A stretch of 64,000 nt of DNA from Fasciolopsis buskii. Its lineage: Eukaryota; Platyhelminthes; Trematoda; Plagiorchiida; Fasciolidae. Positions 1 to 8,392 of the stretch are shown in pieces. A model generated the notes under the pieces. It worked only from the letters and a program-made list of their open reading frames with translations, was not told where the DNA came from and did no database searches. How positions within the stretch are numbered: position 1 is the first letter of the stretch; each line of letters opens with the position of its first letter. The stretch is taken from NCBI GenBank assembly GCA_008360955.1, contig LUCM01003962.1, positions 181,050 to 245,049 on the forward strand, written 5' to 3'. The translations under genes were made by a program, and so were the position numbers.

Positions 1-1422
1 ATGGAAATGACCTGGCAGTATGGCGAGTTAATATGTAAACTTTGGAGAATTTGCAACTTGTTCAGTGTTTTTTGCTTACCAGAGTCGGTTAGACATTTGT
101 TGGGATGGATGAGTATTTCTAAATGGTGAAAATGGGCATCTGACCGTTTTCTAGGGGAAATGACATTTGGAATAGTTGTACTTGATTGGCAGAGATATCC
201 TTCCTTTGTGGTAATTCAATCAACAATACTTTGGTAATCCCAAAATATCGATTTTGCCAATCACATTATAACCTATTTTCCACTCTGAAGCTAGTCATTT
301 TAAGTATCACGCATCATCTCATATGTCTTGGTCCCCTGGCCAGTCGGAAAACGATTACTGACCGCTGAACGTGATGTTGATAATGATGGGGACCGGTTAG
401 GTGAGCTGTCAGATGAACAACAGGCAACAACAGATGAACAGTTTAGACGCATAAATGTACTTTAGTAATCCGGTCCAGAACCTAAAGCTTCGTTCTTCTC
501 CGGTTTGTTCCACAATCCGGCCACCACCCTCAGCTAACGAATGCCGTCGTAGACACCCCCGGTATGTTTTGTTCTAATTGGGATGACGTTTTCGTGTTAG
601 GTTTCTAATACAACGATCATTCCGTCGGTTGTTTTATTGACACGAGGTCAACCGATAGAGGTGTGTGTTTTGTCGCGTCTGACCTTTGCAGTTAAGATGT
701 GTGATGCTCAACACATGGTATGGGGATTATTCCTCCTAGCATCTTCCAAAGTCACCTGACTGATACGCCACTTTAAACGCCCTTCCTACTCGTGTTAATT
801 AGATAAACTGATGCGAACTATTAAAACAGAACCTGAGTACTAATTTATTTCATATCAATAAAATCAATAAAATGTGCAAGAGGCACATCGATAAATGACG
901 ACGCCTTCGTTTCGACGCGTTAGAACTTCGCGATATATGTTTTAAATCGAAGTTGTGGCCTAGTTTTAATCTATAATATTAGGTGACTATTAGCTGACAG
1001 TTTATCAGTGATTCTGTAAATATCGAGACCCACATAGATAGCTGATATCTCAATTTATAAGGGCACCTATGGTGGTGCTGTAAGTCATTGAGGGGTAAAG
1101 AAACTTGGTCCAGGTCATGAGAGCTCCTGATTTCGGAATAGTCTGCTACCCTTATTCTAGCCCTTCCTGATTTCACCCCAGGAACCATGGGAATTGTATA
1201 TAGGAAGTGATAAATGTTTTCCTCCAACGTTTATGGTGGGATGTCCTTTATCTCGAAGCTTCAGTGTCGAGGGACGTAATTATTATCCAAGCTCTACAAA
1301 TCGCTCATTTTAAGAGCTTTTCAGCTGTTATCTAGTAGTCTTGCACCTCGTAACTGTTCCCCATAAAATTTGCCAGTCGAACGATTTTCAGCCAATGTTT
1401 TGCTCCTCTTGTTTTAATTTTA
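1..1422. other. No gene recognised
   Basis: Only short open frames with no domain, splice chain or repeat I could match. If the CUPID-like gene ends near 3.7-4.9 kb, this is downstream intergenic DNA. Confidence 0.5.
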
Positions 1423-2096
1423 CCCGAATTAAAAACGGTTTTCGGAGGTAGTGACCTAAACTGACGTGTGTTGATGCACGGATAATTTATTTAAAAACTG
1501 AATTGAAATAACGATAAGTCAATAAACACTAAGGATGAATCAAGCATATATAGAATATTCAGTGCATGTTCATGCCTGATCTTGGGAAATTTATGTTCGT
1601 CCAAGAGAAGTGTCCCAGATTCTCATGGGCATGAATGAAATGCCTGAAAAACTGTTTCTTGCAACTCGTGTCAGAAAGTAGACCGAATCACCAACTTGTA
1701 CCACCAATTCGGAATCGATTATTCTGTTAACTCTGATCACAAGACGCTTCATTTAGGCAACCAGCAGTAGATCAATCAACTATGTGGCTCACGTAGTCTT
1801 AAATTTCCTGATGAGGAGATTCAGTGATCTGTTTGCCGCTACCATCCCAAAATCACTCATCAGGATTTCTTTGCTGTCCGCCAACGTACAAGCCTATTCG
1901 TTGTACGGTTGTTGTATTCTGCTCTCACACAAAACGATGTGCAATAGAACAATACATTGGCACACGAGCGAATAGGTTTCGATAATTTTGCAGTAAGGGG
2001 TATGCTCAGTCAAATAAGTAACGCATTTCGATAAATTTAAGACAAATTTCTTAACACATTTTGCCCCACCTAGAATTTTCCCAAGTCTTTCCAATG

Positions 2097-2113
2097 TATA
2101 TATATATATATAT
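2097..2113. repeat. (TA)n microsatellite inside 1.2 kb repeat copy 1
   Basis: TA tract, shorter than its counterpart in copy 2 (32470-32493). Confidence 0.9.
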
Positions 2114-2419
2114 GCATAGGTTACGCTTACCTACCCCAAAAAGAAACTTGATCGGACAGATGTTTTTTCTAGAGGTGACCTACGAGAGCCACATTCAAGT
2201 TAACCAATAAGGTGACAGTGTTGGCTATTTAGAAATGTGCCAATCGTTGATGAATTCAGTCGACCAATGCTGCCGAGAACTAGCTTCAACTTTTATATTT
2301 ACATATTAAATCAACTGTATATTTTGGTAGCAGGAGATTAAATGTTTTTATGAAACAATTCACCATGTGATGTCATCGGTCAACTCACCATTAAGAAACA
2401 ATGGAAGCACTGTAGAACT

Positions 2420-2462
2420 GTTTCATCCTTGTTAGAAGTCATCAGCAGTGCACATTCACTGC
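2420..2462 (-). ncRNA. Hammerhead-ribozyme-like core in SINE, probably decayed
   Basis: On the minus strand: GCAGTG, a six-base loop, CACTGC, running directly into CTGATGA, then about 12 nt (CTTC...GGAT) and GAAAC. This is the layout of a hammerhead: stem I hairpin, the CUGAUGA box, stem II and the GAAAC box. Stem I is a perfect 5-6 bp helix. The pair next to CUGAUGA (10.1-11.1, normally G-C) is C-U here, and the base at the expected cleavage position appears to be G, so activity is doubtful. Schistosome Sm-alpha SINEs are known to carry hammerheads with pol III boxes. The motif reading is direct; the ribozyme identity is inference. Confidence 0.5.
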
Positions 2463-2471
2463 ACATGAACT

Positions 2472-2545
2472 GGGATGCAAATCCGGGACGAACGATTTTG
2501 AGTCGAAAGCTTTAGCAATTACTCTACCGGACAGGCTCTGAACGG
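2472..2545 (-). repeat. tRNA-like SINE head (A and B boxes)
   Basis: On the minus strand, GGTAGAGTAATTGC at 2528-2515 resembles a pol III A box and GTCCCGGATTTGCATCCC at 2489-2472 a B box, with tRNA-like spacing and an anticodon-arm-like stretch between. The hammerhead-like core follows at once (2462). It is a SINE promoter head rather than a functional tRNA, since no acceptor stem closes it. The same head lies in copy 2 at about 32869-32942. Confidence 0.55.
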
Positions 2546-2615
2546 TTTGTTCAACTTCACCACATGATGCTGCACCTATCGGTGACTGATTTGCCCGGTT
2601 ACTATCAGCTAGCTC

Positions 2616-2725
2616 ACAGCGATCGATGATTCCTAACATAGATGAAACGGCTGTACAGTGCTTCCATGGTTTCTCTATGGTGAGTTGAGCAATGATATCA
2701 CATGGTGGATTATTATTTCATAAAT
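2616..2725 (+). repeat. Second hammerhead-SINE arm, inverted relative to copy 1
   Basis: On the plus strand, GATGATTCCTAACATAGATG then GAAAC at 2644-2648 parallels the minus-strand core at 2462-2420. The downstream tail (cagtgcttccatgg, ggtgagttga, atcacatggtgga, atttcat) matches the reverse complement of 2350-2419 at roughly 78% over about 95 nt. The two arms face each other around the tRNA-like head. The CTGATGA box has decayed to TCGATGA here, so this copy looks older. It is absent beside repeat copy 2. Confidence 0.65.
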
Positions 2726-4867
2726 CAACTGTATTCGTGCAGATAGTGATTTCCGTAGATTTTTTGGGCAAATAAGCTTGTTAAATTCTCTTAACACCTT
2801 TTTTTGGCGACTCGGTAAGTCAATCGATCAGATAAACCGCGAACATTTTCGGTGAGACTGGAATAACACTAACATCCTTAATTTATCACCCCAAGAAAAA
2901 GTACACAGAAGCTGATTTAAATTGCATGCAACACAAACTGAACGATAAAGTTCTAAGAATCACTCAGCGTTTCGTCATCATGAGCGAATCGAACAAAGTA
3001 CACTTGTAACGGAAAAACCGGATGAATTAGGTTTCCGTCGAATCCCAAATACGATGACCTGTTTTTTTTCTCAGTCAAAGAAATGTGCCAGGGTGAACTG
3101 GGCACATCATGATCATGGACAAGGTCACAAACGGAAGTTTTCGGCAAAACCGGAGCGTTCAAATTCACGCAGCTCAGATTTAGATAGATGTACAAATGCG
3201 ATTGCAGAAAGTTACTCGCCCAATCCTGCGTGAATTGGAAACCAGACAGCGATGAAAAAGACAACCCAGGCATTCGGGTAATTCATTCATATTGAAGTGA
3301 CAGTTCGGACTGAGATCTGTGGTGCAAAGTGGTCTGGGAAGATAACTTTTCACAACATCAACAGCTTCAACTACGACGATCTAGACGATAGCATTTGTGA
3401 ATGGATATCAATAATAACAGGGAGATGTCGAAAGGTGTAAACAGGAAATCAAAAAACACATGAACAAGAATTCCGACAAGCGTTTAATGTTGTAAACTGA
3501 AAAAAAGCAAAACCGGTTCAACACGCCTTCCTGTAAGTAGTGCAGAAACTGATCTACTTTTGGGGTACGTCACTGGTGTACTCAGGACGAGAAGATCCAT
3601 TCGCGTATGAAGCGTATTGGGTTTTCCTAGAAAAGCTAAATTTCGCACACATGAAAGACCGACCGCGTGAATCATGGAAACCATATGTGAAATCCGTTTT
3701 CGATTGAATGCCTTCTCGCAAATGTGCGCCATTGAAGAGTCTATTTGTTTTATTATGTAGCAATTAGTACAAGTTGAATCACCGAACAATCCATCGCTAA
3801 CGGTTATGCTCACCTCGGTTCGATCAGCCTGCTTAAGACGATAGCTGGTTGGCCAGTTAGTGTGACGCCCATAAAAAGTAAACCGTCTGCACCAGCGCGA
3901 TAGACGGTTTGGACGAGAGAATTTGCTTTCGTGAACGTGATTATCCGCAGGTTAGACAATGCCCCAGTACATAGGCGAATTCATTAGCCACTCCAAGAGA
4001 AACAGAGGAACCCAAATACGCCGATGCAGGGGATGATTCGATTGAAAGATTTGGAGAGCACGATGTACTTTAGTCAGGACCAATTGACATCCCCTAAAGT
4101 ACAAATCAGAAAAGCTTATTGTCGATTTGCGGAGCTCTGGGAATTGACCTTATCAACCATAACAGAGAACACGTCCCACAACCATTAGTACGGCTCGATC
4201 CGCTAGGATAAAATGACTAGATTTACTCGCAATGAAACAAACAGAATTGGACCATGGTGTTGGAAAGGCCAACAAACAGTTCAGCATTCGTGCACTGAAG
4301 ATCTCGTTAACAAGACATGCAGTCTAAACAATAATGGATGATCACTGGGTACCATACACCTGAACACACGAAAATCACATCTCTCGAGCTAGCTTTTAGG
4401 AGTCCAGAGTGAACGGAATAAAAGGATCGTTCATTTTGTTTTGTTAGGACTGCGGCCGAAAATTCATAAATCCAGTGAAATGAAATTTAACACCGCGTGC
4501 GGGTACACATGTCTCCCCCAAAAACACTAACTTCCCGCATAGATGATTAGTGACAGGCGACTCGGTCAGCAAACGAAGACAACAAATAACTGGTTCTGAT
4601 AGATTTCAATCTGGAAGCTTCTTGTATTTTGAAGTTATAACGAAACAATAACTTGCCGGAGCAAGGAACAGCAAATAGTTCTGGGCTAGATGAAATCAGA
4701 GAAAAAGGATGATCCCCTAAACAATTGGCCTGTTGAAACAGCCACGAGAAATCACGGGGCAAGGTTCTGTACAGAGATGCGCACGACCAGCATGATCCAG
4801 GGAACGTCAACAATAAGCATTTATGTACAAATCGGGGAATCACAGATTGAAGGATGAACGATGCATA
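2726..4867. other. 3' flank or 3' UTR of the CUPID-like gene
   Basis: Downstream of the stop at 4868 on the minus strand. Minus-strand open frames at 3813-3484 and 3273-2953 have no recognised domain and no splice link to the gene, so I do not call them. Confidence 0.4.
3749..3754 (-). promoter_or_regulatory. Candidate polyadenylation signal AATAAA for the CUPID-like gene
   Basis: The plus strand reads TTTATT here, so the minus strand has AATAAA about 1.1 kb after the stop codon at 4868. I saw no canonical AATAAA closer on that strand. It would imply a 3' UTR of about 1.1 kb. A hexamer of this kind is common by chance in AT-rich DNA, so support is weak. Confidence 0.2.
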
Positions 4868-5939
4868 CTAGTTCATCTTTAAAGACGACCCTCGCGACGA
4901 ATGCCGAAATTTTCCGGTCCACATAAACCGTGCTTTTCCAGTCAAATCACCAATAAGAACAGTAGGTGACTCAGGTTGGGAGAAATGATTCAATGGTGAC
5001 ACATGAGAGTCATCATGAGCTTGTCCCGAAGGCTTAGCATTTTTGGACAATGAAGATTCCATTTTTATTTGCTGTCTACCTGGGACCAAAGCCGGTAAGA
5101 TCACGGGACCTGAAGGGTTCTTGGCCTCGCTGTCGGTATTTTCAGCTGAATCGCAGCTCACGGTGGGAGGTCGATTGGCCCGTGACACAGCACGCCGAAG
5201 AAAAGCAAATGGTCTCATACTGCGTCGACTGGATGCCGCTTTAGATAAGCCGCTCCGAATATCATCAGAAACTTCGGATGTAGTTTTAGATTTTTGTGCC
5301 CGATTGAAGTGTGACAAATCAGAGCTGCTGCCTGATGGTGATGATGAGGTTGTTTGAACAGGGGACGCAGGTACAGTGGTTTCACACGAGTCGATTGAAC
5401 AAATGCAACGTTTTCGTGGATAGTGGAAAGCAGGTCGATCCAAACAGTCGGTGGAGCCAACGGGAGTGGGATCAATCTGAGGATCTTGAGCATCATGTGA
5501 CGAGTTTCCTGTGTGCTCTGAAGCGCAACTACAAATACACTTGACACCGCTTGCAGGACTTTGCACATCGAGGGCTGCGTCACACGTAGTATCGTAGAAG
5601 CGACGCCCTCTTTCTTCCGGATTTCGAAGACGAACATTTGATGAATTGTGCTCAACATTCTGGTGAATTCTTTGATCAAGGGTGGAAGAGATTCTTTGGG
5701 ACTGGAAAATATTGTGTTCCGCAGTCGCACTGGAGCTGGCAGTTTGGGACGACAAGCAAGAACAACCGGAAGTGGACCAATTTGAATTGGACGAGGCATG
5801 AGACGGGACTGGACGTAAAGCAAGATCCGTGGGCACACTAGGATTATGATGAACAGTACGAGATGGGAAACTGGATGCAGAACGCGAAACTGAACACGGG
5901 ATTTGGAGGTTCTCGCCGTTTGTAGTCATATCACGGACC
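4868..5939 (-). CDS. Exon 6: terminal exon with stop
   Basis: The acceptor ATCGTTTTAG joins the phase-2 end of exon 5 through a split Met codon. 356 residues follow, to TAG at 4868-4870. The region is Ser-rich with two close Cys clusters, CICSCASE and CICSIDSC, about 44 residues apart. A basic stretch RRSMRPFAFLRRAVSRANR follows, and the C-terminus ends RGSSLKMN. No domain is recognised. Long open frames in the other phases (minus 5838-5215 and plus 5043-5357) are shadows of this exon. Confidence 0.7.
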
Positions 5940-8392
5940 CTAAAACGATATACAATGAATATGATTAGTAGCAGAATAACCCAGCGTACAAAGTGAAATG
6001 AAACGACGCAAAGTTTGAATCACTTACATTTTATGGACTTGTGGATCTATCCAAGAGTGGTCGTTTTCAAGTGTGGCGCAATCGTGCATACCAGATCGAT
6101 GACACAATATACTGTTGATGGTAATAGGACAACCGATTTCAGGTACCGACCGCCAGTGGGATGGACGAGTCGGATGAGCAAAAGGATTGGGCTGATTTTC
6201 TCCACAAAGGGAATCAGGTAGATCGATTGCACTATCCCGCATAGGATCTGCTGCTTTCAGAGAGGAGCCCGGACTCGAAAGAGACCGTCGAATTTTACAC
6301 CCACGAGGACCATTGAGCGATTTGGCGACCGAGAAGTGTTCGATAGAGTTGGCGCCTTTTTGGGAGCATGTCGAATATGTTCTAACTGCTGAAATGGGAT
6401 CATGAACGGAACTTCGAAGGGCTGAAATCGATGAATTGAAATTCGGTTCAGCATCTTGAAACGAAGAACACGTGTTATGCGGAAGATACTTCCAACTGCG
6501 ACGCGGAAAGAACAGACTTGACCGACTGGAGCTGTCATTGTTTGCGTATATAGTTTTAATTTGGGCATTATGTTCCGACTGTGAACCATCGCAGTCTGGA
6601 TCGTTATCTCGGGTAGACGAATCCTTCTCAGAATCTTCACACATTTTCGAGCGTTTATTGTAAGTAAAAGTTGACGGTCTTTTGCGTATTCGACAAGCAT
6701 CATCACTTTTAACGGGTTCGGTAACAGGCTTCACAGAATGTCGGAAGAACTGGATTAGAGGAATCAGCGAAGACCGTTGATTGATTGCACGACGTTTGGT
6801 GTCCTGCGAGGGATATCGATCAGAAGCAACGCTGCTAGCTCTAGAAACTGCAGTCGATACGGAATCAGATGCTAAACTGGGCGGTGGCTTGATTGGAGAC
6901 TCTAAAGGGATTTTGAATCGACGATCCGGGGTAACTGGGGTTGAAAAGACATCTACGGATTGCATCTGGGGACCCGATGGTGAATTGAACCGAGACATGC
7001 GTCTAGGAAGTGTTGCGATTCCCCACTGGTGGGCTGAAGCACGCAACGGATTCCATGTTTTACGGCGCTGCCAAGTTGATTTGCGTCCACGGGACTGACT
7101 ATCTGGCATAACTCCAGGGTCATTTGTTAACTTCTCTTGAAGTTGCGTCATTTGTTCACGAATTTCTTTCAGCTGGAATAAAAATAGGGAGGGCATGTGT
7201 GAACCACGTTTGTGGAATATCACAATCAGGGGAAAAAATTAGAGTAAACCTACTTTTCGCAAATTTGATTTGTAAGCAACCCGGTATGCATCCTTTCGCG
7301 TTTCTATTGCACGTTGTTTGTGGACGGTGTAAAGTTGAGTGATTACGGCATAATCAATCTCAAGTTTACGAAGCTGTAATTCATAGCCGGTTCTTTTCAG
7401 TTCCTCTTCATCTTCAGTCCAGCTGTATTCACTTTCAACACGTTCGGTGCATGTACTTTTTTGGGAATGAGTAGAGCACTGACGGCTTAAATGCTTCGGA
7501 AAATTTTCTGCCTCTGAGTCTACCAAGGGTTCATTCGGCAAGGTCAGACCATTAGCTGCCGGTGTATCGTGCGCGGATTCTGTCTCTGCATCAATCATAT
7601 TGAGTTGCTTAATTGAATGTGCCGGTGAATCGTTTTCTTGTAAGTTAAATAATTCCGTCCAGGGAACCGAAGACTAAAACAAGAAATAAAGAACCGATAT
7701 TACAAAAACCAAACAAAATATAATGCACTTTAAAACATTATTCCATCTACTTACTTGAGACGACGATGTACTATGATTGAAGAAGTCATGTGAAGGACGA
7801 GACAACGTACTGGCCCGTCGAATTAGAAGTCGCGGCAAGGGAAAGGAGGTAGTTTTGACCGGATGCATTTTCTCGTCCGACTGACGGAGCAGTTCTTCAT
7901 ATCCTTCCGGTATGCAACCGGTGAGAGTCTGTGAACAAATAATGGTGGCGGAGTTACTATTGGTCATCAGCGAGGAATAATCAATAAGGACGAAAAAAGG
8001 AACGACGAGAACTTACCCATTCCTCATACAATAGTCTCAGTAATTCGCCATGCATTTGCTTTAACGCGCGACGCAACTCCATACGACGTTGAATTAGAGC
8101 ACCAATATCATGCTCCCTTTTGGTTTCATCAGACTCGTCCAATTCTTCAGAGGCTGAGCAAAGTTTTTTATAAAATAAAGAACCATTAGGCTTCACAAAC
8201 GAAAACAAGGTCGATACTTCAAAGCAACCTTAGTAAAAACGTACCAGTTTGATGGAATGAATTCGATCTTCTTGACCGTTTGTTCTCGTCGTTGTTATCG
8301 CGGTAGTTCGGGATTGGAATTGAATGGATCAGGTCTCGGCCGAATTCCCGATCAGACGCAGTAGAATTCACTCCCAAAGACATGTAGCCGGT
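4868..8392 (-). CDS. FRMD4/INAVA-like CUPID-domain scaffold protein, 5'-incomplete, six exons
   Basis: Joined exons, upstream to downstream: 8392-8245, 8153-8017, 7928-7755, 7673-7254, 7172-6028 and 5939-4868, giving 1031 residues and a stop. All five introns are 81-91 nt, GT-AG, with matching phases. Residues about 67-108 form a charged helix ending WTLTGCIPEGYEEL. Residues about 240-308 form a second helical block with LEIDYAVITQLYTVHKQR and LKEIREQMTQLQEKL. Together they resemble the two parts of the CUPID (DUF3338) region of FRMD4A/B, INAVA and CCDC120, which binds cytohesin Arf-GEFs at cell junctions. From about 309 to the end it is Ser/Pro/Arg-rich and probably disordered, with a basic patch at about 913-931. 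No FERM domain is visible; in FRMD4 it would lie upstream, beyond the acceptor at 8393. The roughly 130 residues between the two blocks exceed what I expect for the family. The exon chain is solid; the family name is inferred by motif recall. INAVA- or CCDC120-type architecture is the alternative. Confidence 0.72.
6028..7172 (-). CDS. Exon 5: end of CUPID block and Ser-rich tail
   Basis: 381 codons plus two bases. The acceptor is TTTTATTCCAG, in phase 0, and the donor AAAAT|GTAAGT. It opens with LKEIREQMTQLQEKL, which completes the helix from exon 4. It then becomes low-complexity, rich in Ser, Pro and Arg, with PRRMSRFNSP, SVDVFSTPVTPDRR and SRSSLFFPRRSWK. Several S/T-P and R-x-x-S sites make regulatory phosphorylation plausible, but that is inference. 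The exon is uninterrupted for 1.1 kb, unlike the short exons before it. Confidence 0.7.
7254..7673 (-). CDS. Exon 4: linker and second CUPID helix block
   Basis: 140 codons, phase 0 at both ends. The acceptor is TTGTTTTAG and the donor AAA|GTAGGT. The first roughly 80 residues are a polar linker with no recognised domain. The last 57 form a long helix starting SWTEDEEELKR and running through LEIDYAVITQLYTVHKQR to YKSNLRK. The pattern of small residues and Arg/Lys pairs is like the second conserved CUPID block. Confidence 0.75.
7755..7928 (-). CDS. Exon 3: CUPID loop with TLTGCIPEGYEEL motif
   Basis: 58 codons, phase 0 at both ends. The acceptor is TTGTTCACAG and the donor CAA|GTAAGT. It begins TLTGCIPEGYEELL, resembling the 'LTG-x-(L/I)P-x-(E/G)Y' turn that follows the first helix in CUPID proteins. 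It continues with RLLIRRASTLSRP and a Ser-rich end. The intron below it (7674-7754) is 81 nt. Confidence 0.72.
8017..8153 (-). CDS. Exon 2: first CUPID helix
   Basis: The acceptor is TTTGCTCAG, entering with two bases (CC) that complete an Ala codon begun by the previous exon. The donor is TGG|GTAAGT, in phase 0. It encodes an acidic linker followed by a heptad-like helix containing RRMELRRALKQMHGELLRLL and ending YEEW. This matches the first helix of the CUPID region in character and in what follows it. Confidence 0.75.
8245..8392 (-). CDS. First visible exon of the CUPID-like gene
   Basis: This exon gives 49 codons plus one base. The acceptor is TTGAACATTCAG at the 8393/8392 boundary, in phase 0. 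The donor is G|GTACGT at 8244, in phase 1. The peptide runs TGYMSLGVNS to SNSFHQT: acidic then basic, with no domain recognised. It is internal rather than a start exon, because the reading frame enters through a good acceptor. Upstream of it (8393-8597) the same frame stays open, but I see no clear donor there, so the preceding exon is unidentified and the upstream intron length is unknown. Confidence 0.65.

Larger units (their letters stand above)
1423..2593 (-). repeat. 1.2 kb interspersed repeat, copy 1 (tRNA-like head plus hammerhead-like core)
   Basis: This stretch is repeated at 31797-32993. Aligning by eye I count about 21 substitutions plus small indels, roughly 98% identity, so the copies are young. 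The shared left edge begins cccgaattaaaaacgg and the shared right edge ends near gatttg. Read on the minus strand it has a tRNA-like A/B-box head at the right end, a hammerhead-like core at 2462-2420 and about 1 kb of body. There is no convincing transposase or RT. I found no reliable target-site duplication. It may be a non-autonomous retroelement, for example the terminal part of a Penelope-like element, or a large SINE derivative. Confidence 0.85.

Noticed and set aside
1700..2095. Overlapping plus and minus open frames in the 1.2 kb repeat (63 and 66 codons)
   Set aside because: Changes between the copies are mostly non-synonymous in both frames, so there is no sign of coding constraint.
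2953..3813. Two minus-strand open frames of 106 and 109 codons downstream of the gene
   Set aside because: No domain, no splice link to the gene and no clear start context. One contains a CEKAF stretch like a zinc finger, but the partner cysteines and histidines are absent.
5043..5357. 104-residue plus-strand open frame
   Set aside because: It is antisense to the terminal exon of the CUPID-like gene and arises from its codon bias.
5215..5838. 207-residue minus-strand open frame
   Set aside because: It overlaps the last exon in another phase. The spliced frame is supported by five consistent junctions; this one is not.
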